A stretch of DNA of 64,000 bases. It comes from DATMER01 sp034667225 (GTDB lineage: Bacteria; Acidobacteriota; Thermoanaerobaculia; Multivoradales; UBA5704). Position 1 is the first letter of the stretch. The number at the start of each line of letters is the position of its first letter. The notes under the pieces are model-generated. The model saw only the letters and a list, made by a program, of their open reading frames with translations, searched no databases and was not told where the DNA came from. The DNA lies in contig JAXDKG010000050.1 in the NCBI GenBank assembly GCA_034667225.1, forward strand, positions 62,001 through 126,000, in the 5' to 3' direction. The position numbers and the translations under genes were made by a program. Positions 53,630 to 61,936 of the stretch are shown here, piece by piece.

Positions 53630-55277
53630 ACCGCAAGCCGGTATTCCGGGTACCGTAGTCCGGTGCTTCCCGAACCTCCAGCGAAGCCAGGAGCTGGTCC
53701 AGGTCGTCGAGGGCCACCGGCTTGACCAGGTGGTAATCGAAGCCGGCTGCGCTCGACCTTCGCTTGTCCTCCTCCTGGCCCCAGCCGGTCATGGCCACCA
53801 GCACGACCCTGCCCGAACACTTCTCCCGGATCTTCTGTGCCGCTTCGTAGCCGTTCATTCTGGGCATGCCGAGGTCCGACAGGACGACGTCCGGGCAGAA
53901 AGCCGCTGCTGCGTCGATCGCCTCGAGGCCGTCGTATGCCGTGCGGACCTCGCTGCCCTGCAGGGTGAGCAGCAGGGCCAAGCTGTCCGCGGCATCCCGG
54001 TTGTCGTCCACCACCAGGATGCGGCGCCGGAGCGGAGCGGCCTGCCGGGCGGCCTGCGCGGCATGGACCTCCTGGGGGAGAGAGTGGATCGACAGGCGGA
54101 CGAGGAACTCGCTGCCCCGGCCGGGGCCTTCGCTGCGGGCCTCGACACTGCCGCCGTGCAGCTCGACCAGCCCGCGCACCAGCGACAGGCCGATGCCGAG
54201 ACCGCCCTGCGACCGCTCGAGCGAGCGGTCCACCTGCGTGAACATCTCGAAGATGCGGGGCAGCATGTCGGCCGGGATGCCGATGCCGGTGTCCCGGACC
54301 TTGACGACGATCTCGTTCCCCTGCTGCTCGGCGGTCAGCCGGATGGAGCCGCCGCGCGGCGTGTACTTGGCGGCGTTGTTGAGCAGGTTGGAGAACACCT
54401 GCGCCAGGCGGGTCGGGTCGGCGTCGAGAGTGATCGGCTCCGGCGGCAGGCTCACGGTGAGCTCGTGACCGCCAGCTTCGATCAGCGGCCGGCAGGCTTC
54501 CAGAGCGTCCCGGATCACCGCCGCGAGCTCGACCCTCTCCTTGCGCAGCTCGACCTTGCCCCGGGTGATGCGGGAGATGTCGAGCAGGTCGTCGATCAGG
54601 TGAACCATCTGTTGCACCTGCCGCTCCATCATGCCGCGGGTCTGATCCAGGGTCGCCGGGTTGGGATTGGGACCCGCCAGACTCATGACGTGCAGGGCAT
54701 TGCGGAGAGGGGCCAGGGGATTGCGCAGCTCGTGGGCGAGGATCGCCAGGAACTCGTCCTTGCGGCGGTCCGTCTCCTGGAGGACCGCTTCCGCCCGCTT
54801 GTGCTGGAGCGCGACCGTCGCCTGGTTGGCGCCGACGCCGAGCAGGAGCCGGTCGACCTGGGTGGGGAAGTCGGGCTGCCGGGAGCCGGCGACCACGTAG
54901 CCGCAGTCGCCGTCGTACCCCATGGGGATGACGGCGAGGCGCGCCTCTCCTTCTCCGAACGGGTTCGAGATCTGTGGCGCCGCGCCGGGGCTGGAGAGGA
55001 GCAGAGGCTGGAGCGCGCGGCCGATCTCCCGCGCCCGGTCCGCCGTCTCCTCACCGCGGGCCGTGTGGACGACCTCGCAGGCGGGATCCTGGGGCGGCCC
55101 CAGCGTGCGGACGTAGAGGAACTCCGCCGCGGTCACGCTGCGCAGGAGCACTTCGGCCAGGCTTGCGGCGATCCCCTTCGGATCGGTCCGGCCCCACGCG
55201 GCCGAAAGCGCCGACAGCGCGGCCAGCTCCCGGATGCAGCGGCGCAGGCTCCGGGTCTCATCGAGCGGCGTGCCCAT
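53625..55277 (-). CDS. Hybrid histidine kinase (GAF-like, HisKA, HATPase, receiver)
   Basis: A 550-residue soluble hybrid kinase. A GAF-like sensor (about 15-165) leads to the H-box L-A-H-E-L-R-N-P with H182, an HATPase domain with N-L-L-N-N-A-A-K-Y, D-T-G-I-G-I-P and G-L-G-I-G-L-S-L-V, and a C-terminal receiver (about 425-535) with D-D-N and phospho-acceptor D468. No membrane segment is seen, so the signal is cytoplasmic. AGGAAACCC precedes the ATG. Its start lies inside the extended MEDS frame, so it is coupled to that sensor. Confidence 0.9.
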   Translation of the reverse strand: MGTPLDETRSLRRCIRELAALSALSAAWGRTDPKGIAASLAEVLLRSVTAAEFLYVRTLGPPQDPACEVVHTARGEETADRAREIGRALQPLLLSSPGAAPQISNPFGEGEARLAVIPMGYDGDCGYVVAGSRQPDFPTQVDRLLLGVGANQATVALQHKRAEAVLQETDRRKDEFLAILAHELRNPLAPLRNALHVMSLAGPNPNPATLDQTRGMMERQVQQMVHLIDDLLDISRITRGKVELRKERVELAAVIRDALEACRPLIEAGGHELTVSLPPEPITLDADPTRLAQVFSNLLNNAAKYTPRGGSIRLTAEQQGNEIVVKVRDTGIGIPADMLPRIFEMFTQVDRSLERSQGGLGIGLSLVRGLVELHGGSVEARSEGPGRGSEFLVRLSIHSLPQEVHAAQAARQAAPLRRRILVVDDNRDAADSLALLLTLQGSEVRTAYDGLEAIDAAAAFCPDVVLSDLGMPRMNGYEAAQKIREKCSGRVVLVAMTGWGQEEDKRRSSAAGFDYHLVKPVALDDLDQLLASLEVREAPDYGTRNTGLRL

Positions 55278-55911
55278 GGGTTTCCTGAGGCCTTGCCTTG
55301 CGCTCCCGAAGCTCTTGCAGGAACTCGTCCGGCGGCACGAAAAAAGCGTTTTCCTGCAGGATGCCCCCGATGATCACCATCGGGTGGGTCCTGAGGATGT
55401 CCATCACGACGTTGGCACCAAACTGGGCCAGATCGTACGTTCAGCAGACGGCGTCATCGTACTTGGGGAGGATGTAGTTCAGCCGGGTCTCGTACTCGAC
55501 CACGTCGTCCACACCCGGGCGGTCTTCGAGCGCCCATTCCATGTTGGCGACGAGACGGGTGAGCGGGAAACCCTGCGCCTCGCCGCCCTGCAGCACCTCT
55601 TCGATTAAGACGAGCATGCGGTTCTGGTCGAAGTGGCCCTCCCGGAGGTACGCGTCCTCCCAGGGCAGGACCTCCAACTGTCCCCTCTGCTCGGCGGCAG
55701 GCACGTCGATGCCCTCCTGCTCCAGGCGCCGAAGGTGCTGCGGCCGGTGGCGGGAGTCGACGATGTGGAACGCCTTGTCGCCCTGATCGAATCCCTCCTT
55801 CACAAAGGGGAGGAGGACCCGGTACTCCTCTTCCTTGCTGTTGAAAAAGGCACAGACATGCCGCTTGCGGTCGAGCGCTGCGCCGGCCAGACGGACCTGT
55901 TTGTCGCTCAT
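55258..55911 (-). CDS. MEDS-domain sensor with in-frame TGA (candidate selenoprotein)
   Basis: A 217-residue protein if the TGA at 55441-55443 is read as selenocysteine (residue 157); otherwise 156 residues. Before the TGA it is a MEDS (DcmR-type) domain: H-V-C-A-F-F-N-S-K-E-E-E and L-P-W-E-D-A-Y-L. After it the same frame continues with T-Y-D-L-A-Q-F-G-A-N-V-V-M-D-I-L, the normal end of the family as I recall it. The TGA sits where I recall a cysteine in C-T-Y-D. The extended frame stops 20 bp inside the kinase gene. A SECIS-like hairpin follows the TGA. A recent nonsense mutation is the alternative. Confidence 0.7.
55413..55430 (-). promoter_or_regulatory. SECIS-like hairpin in MEDS gene
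   Basis: On the minus strand, 10 nt after the TGA: TGGCCCA-GTT-TGG(T)GCCA. Seven base pairs, one bulged T, and a loop with G in first position. The loop starts 17 nt after the TGA, within the range for bacterial SECIS elements. Confidence 0.5.
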
Positions 55912-56061
55912 GTATGCGGTCTCTCCCTAAGAAACAACTCTGAGAAGCGCAGGTGCAAAGCCCAGGCCACTCCGGTTTCCTTTTCCGTGGCCCGAAGTGT
56001 CCAACCAGATGCCATGAATACGACAAGAGCAGCGACCGTGACAAGCTGGTGGGGGGGCGGA

Positions 56062-56622
56062 ATGCGGGAACGACCCGACGGAGCGCAGGAGAGCCGCTTG
56101 GTGGCGGCGCTGGCGGCAGGGGACCGGGAGGCGGCCGAGCGGCTTGTTGAGAGCACGTACCGCACGGTCTTCGGCCTGCTGCGCCGTCTCTGCGGCGATC
56201 CGGATCTGGCCGCCGACCTGACGCAGGAGTCCTACCGCAAGGCGTGGGATGCCCTGTCCGGGTTCGACGGCCGGTCCCAGTTCTCCACCTGGGTCTGCCG
56301 CATCGCCTACAACACCTTCCTCAACCATCTGCGGCGGCCCCGGCGCCTCGTCCCCATGGACGAGGGCTTCGAGGCCACCGTCCCCGACCCCGCACCGAGC
56401 GCCGAGGAGACCGTCGGACAGGCCGCGGAGGGCGACCGCCTGAGGCGTGCGGTCCTGGCCCTGCCGGAAGACCTGCGCTACACCGTGACCGCCCTCTTCT
56501 GGGGCGACCTCCCCGTCAAGGAGGTGGCCCGCCAGGAGGGGATCACCACCGTAGCCATCCGCAAACGCCTGAAGAAGGCGCTCCAGATCCTGGCCAGAAC
56601 CCTCGAGGAGGACCTCCGATGA
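56062..56622 (+). CDS. ECF-type RNA polymerase sigma factor
   Basis: A 186-residue sigma factor. Region 2 (about 20-90) shows D-L-A-A-D-L-T-Q-E-S-Y-R-K-A-W and F-S-T-W-V-C-R-I-A-Y-N; region 4 (about 125-180) has L-P-E-D-L-R-Y-T-V and V-K-E-V-A-R-Q-E-G-I-T-T. The start is taken at ATG 56062; ATG 56014 would add 16 residues. Its stop overlaps the VWA/plug fusion gene (ATGA), which is likely its regulator. Confidence 0.9.
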   Translation: MRERPDGAQESRLVAALAAGDREAAERLVESTYRTVFGLLRRLCGDPDLAADLTQESYRKAWDALSGFDGRSQFSTWVCRIAYNTFLNHLRRPRRLVPMDEGFEATVPDPAPSAEETVGQAAEGDRLRRAVLALPEDLRYTVTALFWGDLPVKEVARQEGITTVAIRKRLKKALQILARTLEEDLR

Positions 56623-58814
56623 GCCGTCTGAATGAACGTGAGATCGCCCGCAGGCTCGCGGAGCCGCTGGATGCGGAGCCGCCCGAGGGCCTGCTCGACA
56701 GAATCAAGGCCGAGATCCCGCCTGTCGTGGTGGTCGGGACCAGGCCTCCCGGAGGCGAGCTGAAGCAGTTCCCCCTGCCCGCCTCCGGAAGCCCGCCGCG
56801 CCGCCAGAGCTGGCTGATCGCGGCCACCCTGGCTATGATGGTCCTCGGCGGACTGCTCGCCTGGAAGCTCCAGTTTCTCTCCCTCTCCAGGGAGGAAGTG
56901 GAGGTGGCAGAGCCCATGGAGGCCCAGGCCTACTCCGACTTGCCGCCGGAGAGCGTTGCGCCTCCGCCACCGCCCGCGGTGCCACCGCCGGCGGCGAACT
57001 ACCCCGCTCCGACGGGGCCGCCCGAGCCCAAGTCCGAGACGGCGCTCCAGAAGAAGGAGATGGAAGCGCTGGGACGTCGTGACGAGGGCATGCAGCCTTC
57101 GGCCCCCACCGCGCCGATGGAGCCGGTGGAGGTACCGGAAGCGTTCGAGGAGCAGATCACGGTCGCCGGCGAATCGCCGCTGCTGGACGAGCGGCGGATC
57201 AGCACGGGCGCGGCGGTCAGCCAGACGGAGATGGAGAAGGTCCCGCCAGCGAGAGATCCCTGGGCCAAGCTGTCGCAGACTCCCGGGGTGTTGTCGGACC
57301 GTGTCAATGTGGGTGGGAACGAGAGCGGCCAGCAGAGTAATTACAAGGGTGGAGTCGTGGGCGGGGTGGCCGCGGGAGCCGTCGGCAATACCGGCGGCAC
57401 GACGGGGGGAAATGCCGAGCCCAACGACGAGGCCTACGGCGATACCTTCTACAAATCGGCCGGGGTCAATCCCTTCGTGGACACGGACGAGGATCGCCTC
57501 TCGACCTTCGGGCTGGACGTGGACACGGCCTCCTACACCGTGGCCCGGCGCTACCTGGGGGAGGGCAACCTGCCCGTTCCCGAGTCCGTCCGGGTCGAGG
57601 AGTTCGTGAACTTCTTCCACTACGGCGACGAGCCGCCCACTCAGGGCGACTTCGCGATCAGAGCCGAGGGGGCGCCCACGCCGTTCGCTCCCGAGGGCTA
57701 CCGGCTGCTGCGCTTCAACATCCGCGGCCGGGAGATCCGCCCCGAGGACCGCAAGCCCGCGGTGCTCATCTTCGTGGTGGACATCTCCGGCTCCATGGAT
57801 GCGGGGAACCGCCTTGGCCTGGTCAAGAGCTCCCTCGGCCTGCTCCTGGGGAGGCTCAAGCCCACGGACAAGGTCGGCCTCGTGGTCTACGGCAGCGAGG
57901 CGCGGGTGGTGGTGGAGCCGACCCACGATCTGGGCCGTGTGCGGACGGCGGTCGAAGCCCTCCACACCGACGGCGCCACCAACGCCGAAGCCGGGCTGCT
58001 CCTCGGCTACGACATGGCCAATCGCTACTTCCGGCCCGAGGGGAACAACCGCATCCTCCTCTGCTCGGACGGGGTGGCCAACGTCGGCAACAGCGGCCCT
58101 GACAGCATCCTGGAGCGGATCGGCAAGGAGGCCCGCAAGGGCATCGAGCTGACCACCCTGGGCTTCGGCATGGGCAACTACAACGACCACCTGATGGAGC
58201 AGCTCGCGAACAAGGGGGACGGCCGCTACGCCTACGTGGATACCCTGGAGGAGGCGCGCCGCGTCCTGGTCGAGGAGCTGGAGGGCACGCTGGAGACCAT
58301 CGCCAAGGATGCCAAGGTGCAGGTGGTCTTCAGCCCCGAGGTGGTGGACCGCTGGCGCCTGCTCGGCTACGAGAACCGCGACATCGCCGACGAGAAGTTC
58401 CGCGACGACACGGTCGACGCCGGCGAGATCGGAGCCGGTCACAGCGTGACCGCGCTCTATGAGGTGAAGCTGAAGCCGGGCATGCGCGGGGACAAGCCGC
58501 TGGCCGAGATCCGCCTGCGCTGGCGCTCGGAGCAGAGCGGAAAGGTGCGGGAGGATTCCAAGCTGCTCCGGCTCTCGCAGCTCTCCTCCTCGTGGGAGAG
58601 GGCGACCCCGGCGCTGCGGCTGGCCTCGGTGGTGGCTGAGTTCGCCGAAATCCTGCGCGGCTCCTACTGGGCCCGCGGGTCCAGCCTCGACGAGCTCTTC
58701 CGGCGCGGCCAGCTCATCTCGGTCGAGCAGAGCGAGTCACGCCGGCCGCAGGACGTCGCCGAGCTGGTCAGCCTGATCGGCAAGGCGGCACGGCTGAAGG
58801 GCAAGAAGGAGTAA
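56619..58814 (+). CDS. Membrane protein fusing anti-sigma-like head, TonB-plug-like segment and VWA domain
   Basis: A 731-residue protein. Residues 1-60 are cytoplasmic and could bind the sigma factor; a single helix spans 65-84. A proline-rich linker follows, then 177-245 with I-T-V-A-G-E-S-P-L-L-D, T-E-M-E-K-V-P-P-A-R-D-P-W and V-N-V-G-G-N-E-S-G-Q-Q-S, which is a TonB-dependent receptor plug sequence. Residues 280-725 are a YfbK-type VWA protein: N-terminal conserved domain, VWA with D-I-S-G-S-M at 388-393, and a DUF3520-like end. The plug fragment inside a VWA protein is unusual. Coupled to the ECF gene. Confidence 0.85.
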   Translation: MSRLNEREIARRLAEPLDAEPPEGLLDRIKAEIPPVVVVGTRPPGGELKQFPLPASGSPPRRQSWLIAATLAMMVLGGLLAWKLQFLSLSREEVEVAEPMEAQAYSDLPPESVAPPPPPAVPPPAANYPAPTGPPEPKSETALQKKEMEALGRRDEGMQPSAPTAPMEPVEVPEAFEEQITVAGESPLLDERRISTGAAVSQTEMEKVPPARDPWAKLSQTPGVLSDRVNVGGNESGQQSNYKGGVVGGVAAGAVGNTGGTTGGNAEPNDEAYGDTFYKSAGVNPFVDTDEDRLSTFGLDVDTASYTVARRYLGEGNLPVPESVRVEEFVNFFHYGDEPPTQGDFAIRAEGAPTPFAPEGYRLLRFNIRGREIRPEDRKPAVLIFVVDISGSMDAGNRLGLVKSSLGLLLGRLKPTDKVGLVVYGSEARVVVEPTHDLGRVRTAVEALHTDGATNAEAGLLLGYDMANRYFRPEGNNRILLCSDGVANVGNSGPDSILERIGKEARKGIELTTLGFGMGNYNDHLMEQLANKGDGRYAYVDTLEEARRVLVEELEGTLETIAKDAKVQVVFSPEVVDRWRLLGYENRDIADEKFRDDTVDAGEIGAGHSVTALYEVKLKPGMRGDKPLAEIRLRWRSEQSGKVREDSKLLRLSQLSSSWERATPALRLASVVAEFAEILRGSYWARGSSLDELFRRGQLISVEQSESRRPQDVAELVSLIGKAARLKGKKE

Positions 58815-58843
58815 GGAAAGAGAAGGGCATGGGGGAGGCGTCA

Positions 58844-58849
58844 TACAAT
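58844..58849 (+). promoter_or_regulatory. -10 hexamer TACAAT before the QueD-like gene
   Basis: TACAAT ends 7 nt before the ATG at 58857, followed by seven C; no Shine-Dalgarno. Confidence 0.45.
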
Positions 58850-58856
58850 CCCCCCC

Positions 58857-59336
58857 ATGCCCCGCTTCCGTATCGTCCTCGCCAAGGAAGACTTCAAGTT
58901 CTCCGCAGCCCATTTCACGCTCTTCTCGGGAGGCCGGGCGGAGCTCCTTCACGGCCACAACTACCGCGTCCGGGTGGAGCTGTCGGGGAGCGAGCTCGAC
59001 GAGGAGGGGCTCCTGGTCGACCTGGAGTCGTTCAAGAAGAAGCTGCGTGAGATCTGCGCCGGGCTGGACAGCCGGACCCTTCTCCCGGGAGAGAGCACCC
59101 GCCTGGACTGGAGCCGCGACGGCGGGGCGATCGAGGTCCGGTGCGGAGCGAAGAGCTACCGCTTCCCCTCCGACGACACCCTGGTGCTCCCTCTCGCCAA
59201 CACCTCCATGGAGCTTTTCGCGCGGATGATCTGGCGCGATCTCGCCGGCAGCCTCGAAGGCTCCCGCGTGGACCTTCTGGCCGTGTCCGTCGAGGAGTCC
59301 TCCGGCCAGCGCTGCTGGTTCGAAGACCGGGTCTAG
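58857..59336 (+). CDS. queD: 6-carboxytetrahydropterin synthase/PTPS family protein
   Basis: A 159-residue T-fold enzyme. F-S-A-A-H-F (H19) and H-G-H-N-Y (H32, H34) form the zinc site, and V-S-V-E-E-S-S-G-Q gives the conserved C-terminal glutamate. QueD makes a queuosine and 7-deazaguanine precursor; a pterin synthase role is possible. The usual catalytic cysteine before the second histidine pair is not seen (the segment reads F-S-G-G-R-A-E-L-L), so the activity may be altered. It is convergent with the next gene. Confidence 0.78.
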   Translation: MPRFRIVLAKEDFKFSAAHFTLFSGGRAELLHGHNYRVRVELSGSELDEEGLLVDLESFKKKLREICAGLDSRTLLPGESTRLDWSRDGGAIEVRCGAKSYRFPSDDTLVLPLANTSMELFARMIWRDLAGSLEGSRVDLLAVSVEESSGQRCWFEDRV

Positions 59337-60388
59337 ACCTTCATCTCCCGGCCCTTCCAGCTCGCCAGCCGCCCGCGGCGCCGGTCCGCTGCTCCCAGAG
59401 AGAGGAGGATCGCGAGTAGAACGGCGTCCAGGGGATAGAGCAGCCCGTAGACCGAGCCGGAGCGCAAGACGATCGAGGCCGCGGCGCCCGCGCTCCAGAG
59501 CAGGGCTGCCTCCAGCCAGCGGCCGGTCGCCACGAATCCCGCGAGGGTCAGGGCGGGGACGAGCAGGACCATCAGAACTGCGGCGAGCGTTCCCGGCAGG
59601 GGGCCGAAGATGCCGCCGAGGTTGCGCCGCCAGCCGCGCCAGGTCTCCCTGAAGCCACGGTACATCCGCACCCGCAGCCCAGGCTCGCGGAAGAAGGCGG
59701 TCCGCGAGCCGCGCTGCCGCAGCTGGGTGACGATCGCAATGTCGTCGATGGCTTCGTTGCGCACCGTCTCGAACCCGCCGGCCGCCTCCCAGGTCTCTCT
59801 CTTTAAAAGGATGAACTGGCCGTTCGCCACGGCCGGTCCGGCACCGGAAGCCGCTGCCTGCCAGTCACCGAGGAGAGCGTCGAGCAGCGCGAAGACCGCC
59901 GGGATGATCAGCCTTTCGCCGAAGCTCCGGCACTCCTGGCTGCCGGCGAGGGAGACGGCATCCAGGTCTCCCTCCCGCGCCGCAGCCAGGGCACGGGCGA
60001 GCAGCTCGGGACCGTGGCGGGTGTCCGCGTCGGTGAGGAGGACCCAGGAGGTGTCCACCCCTTGCCATCCCACCCAGAGCGCGTGGACCTTGCCGCGCCA
60101 GCCGTCGGGCAGGGGGCCGGCGTCGATCAGATCCGCCCCATGTACCAGCTCGCGGGTGCCATCCGTCGAGCCGTCGTCGATAACTCTCACCCGGGCTTGG
60201 CCGAGGAGGGTCTCCAGGCAGTCGAGGACGTTGGCCCGCTCGTCGCGGACCGGGAGCAGCACGGTGATGGTGCCCGGCGGGACGGGAGAGGGCGGGGGGA
60301 GCGGCGGCGCGCTCTGCCGCTGCTCCTCCGTTCTGAGCGCCAGGCCGAGGAGGCCGACACCGAGGGCGAGGCTCAGGAAGAAAGACAC
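59333..60388 (-). CDS. Family 2 glycosyltransferase, membrane-bound
   Basis: A 351-residue GT-A enzyme with an N-terminal helix and two to three helices near the end (about 270-335). V-L-L-P-V-R-D-E-R starts the fold, V-I-D-D-G-S-T-D-G-T binds the nucleotide, L-T-D-A-D-T is the DxD metal site and I-D-D-I-A-I is the acceptor-side motif. It resembles HpnB/CrtQ-like lipid glycosyltransferases. The GTG start lies 4 nt after the SelW-like stop, so the two are cotranscribed. Confidence 0.85.
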   Translation of the reverse strand: MSFFLSLALGVGLLGLALRTEEQRQSAPPLPPPSPVPPGTITVLLPVRDERANVLDCLETLLGQARVRVIDDGSTDGTRELVHGADLIDAGPLPDGWRGKVHALWVGWQGVDTSWVLLTDADTRHGPELLARALAAAREGDLDAVSLAGSQECRSFGERLIIPAVFALLDALLGDWQAAASGAGPAVANGQFILLKRETWEAAGGFETVRNEAIDDIAIVTQLRQRGSRTAFFREPGLRVRMYRGFRETWRGWRRNLGGIFGPLPGTLAAVLMVLLVPALTLAGFVATGRWLEAALLWSAGAAASIVLRSGSVYGLLYPLDAVLLAILLSLGAADRRRGRLASWKGREMKV

Positions 60389-60392
60389 GCGG

Positions 60393-60629
60393 CTAGGCTT
60401 CGGCCGTCCTGGCGCTCAGCTTCTCCTCGACCTCTCCCGGCATGGGGAAGCGGCCGACCTTCTTCTTGGAGAAGAGCACCTCGTTGCCGACAGTGACCTC
60501 AAATACGCCCCCGGAGCTACGCACGAGCTCGGGTTGAATGTCGAATTTCTTCTGGAGATCGGCCGCCAGACTGGCGGCACGGGGGTAGTAGTTTCACATC
60601 CCGCAGTATTCGATGCGCACGTGGGGCAT
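60393..60629 (-). CDS. SelW/Rdx family selenoprotein (CxxU)
   Basis: A 78-residue thioredoxin-like Rdx protein encoded through an in-frame TGA. M-P-H-V-R-I-E-Y-C-G-M-U-N-Y-Y places selenocysteine (codon 12, 60594-60596) in the C-x-x-U redox motif of SelW. After the TGA the frame continues with G-G-V-F-E-V-T-V-G and S-K-K-K-V-G-R-F-P, the conserved end of the family. AAAGGGAGG is 7 nt before the ATG. A SECIS hairpin follows the TGA. Function is redox or stress defence by family; the partner thiol is unknown. Confidence 0.88.
60562..60578 (-). promoter_or_regulatory. SECIS hairpin in the SelW-like gene
   Basis: On the minus strand, 15 nt after the TGA: GCCGCCA-GTC-TGGCGGC, a perfect 7-bp stem with a loop that starts with G, 22 nt after the TGA. 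This fits bacterial SECIS rules. Confidence 0.75.
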
Positions 60630-61053
60630 GGTTTTTCCTCCCTTTGTTGGACAACTCTACGACAGGGCCTCCCGTATCCCCTAGCGGCCCTCCAGAGGTT
60701 ACATCCTGCAGGTCCTGGACCATCTCTGGATTCGCGCGTTGAAGAGAGGAATGAAGGTCCCCGAGGCCATGTTGGGTACTATAAGTGCGTGAGCCGGGGG
60801 AAACGGGACAAAGAACAAACATTTGCCTGGATTTCGCGTATGGCGAGGAGTACAATCGAGATTGTTCAACCATCGCTCTCCTGGGAAACCGGACAAGACA
60901 GGGGCGAGCGGTGAGGAGGGTGTCCCGGTCAGCTCTGGTGAAGGCACTTAGACATACAACAGTTGGAAACTGCCTAAGCCCCGAGGCTGCATCCGGCGCG
61001 GCGGCATAACCATTATGAGGTCGTCAAACGTCATGACCCTTGGAGGCAAGAAA
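60630..61053. other. 424-bp intergenic region before arsR-type gene
   Basis: No supported CDS. Short open frames here have no homology that I can see. Weak candidates for promoters of both flanking genes exist, but none is convincing. Confidence 0.5.
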
Positions 61054-61401
61054 ATGAAAGGCGAGGCGCCTACGATGTCGTCGAAAGAAATGGCCCAGAT
61101 CCGGCAGAACCTCGAGGGGACTCCGGACATCGAAGAGGCAGCGGAGCTCATGAATCTCGCCGGGAACTCGACCCGGCTCAAGCTCCTCTACCTTCTCGAC
61201 AACATGAAAGAGCTGTGTGTGTGCGATCTGGCGGAGATGCTCGGGGTGTCGGTTTCGGCCGTCTCCCAGCACCTGGCCAAGCTCAAGGCCTACGGCCTGG
61301 TCGCTCCGCGCCGCGACGCCCAGACCATCTACTACCGTCTGACGGAGCACATCTTCAACGCCAAGCTCCGCGAGCACTTCTTCAAGCAGTTCCAGGTCTG
61401 A
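61054..61401 (+). CDS. ArsR/SmtB family metalloregulator
   Basis: A 115-residue winged-helix repressor. E-L-C-V-C-D-L (C55, C57) on helix alpha3 is the As(III)/Cd(II)-sensing CxC motif, followed by the recognition helix S-V-S-A-V-S-Q-H-L-A-K-L and the wing R-R-D-A-Q-T-I-Y-Y-R-L. I chose ATG 61054, which has GGAGG 7 nt upstream, over ATG 61015. A metal-resistance gene is not adjacent; it may control the flanking genes or distant ones. Confidence 0.92.
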   Translation: MKGEAPTMSSKEMAQIRQNLEGTPDIEEAAELMNLAGNSTRLKLLYLLDNMKELCVCDLAEMLGVSVSAVSQHLAKLKAYGLVAPRRDAQTIYYRLTEHIFNAKLREHFFKQFQV

Positions 61402-61440
61402 GGCTGACCCCTCAACCGAAAAATATCTGCGTAGAAACGC

Positions 61441-61471
61441 GAGCGGCCGGCGACCCCGGCCGCTCGTTTTT
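61441..61471 (+). terminator. Rho-independent terminator after the ArsR gene
   Basis: GAGCGGCCGG / CCGGCCGCTC stem with a 5-nt loop and GTTTTT tail. Confidence 0.9.
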
Positions 61472-61474
61472 CAT

Positions 61475-61873
61475 TTAGAAGGGCTTCACCGCCATCAGGA
61501 TGACCAGGATGACGATCAGGGTGGCGTCGATGTGGGGCATGACCGCGGCGAGCTTGCTCGGCGTACCTTTACGCAGGGCGGGGAGCTGAATGAAGAGGAT
61601 GCTGACGAGCAGCACGAGGTAGAGCGCCAGGGAGGCGTGGATCCAGCCCGCCTTGAAGCCCCACCTGGAGACCACGAGATAGAAGCCGATCACGCCGGCC
61701 AGGATCACGCCGGGCACGGAGAAGACCGTGTGCAGCCGCGCCAGCAGGGCGAGGCCGGTGGTATTTCCACTGTTCCGCTTCAGCCAGGACCGAAGTACTA
61801 CGCTGCCCAGAACCCCCGCCGCCAGCCAGAGCGCCGCGATCTCGTGCAGCGCCTTGATCCACAAGTAGGCCAT
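61475..61873 (-). CDS. Small four-helix membrane protein (DUF2269/CopD-like)
   Basis: A 132-residue protein with four hydrophobic helices. W-I-K-A-L-H-E-I and H-I-D-A-T-L near both ends place histidines in the membrane, as in DUF2269 and CopD-type proteins that may bind heme or copper. AAGGGGAGG precedes the ATG. It is convergent with arsR and divergent from the MBL gene. Function unknown. Confidence 0.72.
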   Translation of the reverse strand: MAYLWIKALHEIAALWLAAGVLGSVVLRSWLKRNSGNTTGLALLARLHTVFSVPGVILAGVIGFYLVVSRWGFKAGWIHASLALYLVLLVSILFIQLPALRKGTPSKLAAVMPHIDATLIVILVILMAVKPF

Positions 61874-61936
61874 TTCGGAACCCTCCCCTTGGTCGGTGGA
61901 ACTCTATCGTAGAATGCCGAGCGGGAGGGAGGATCC

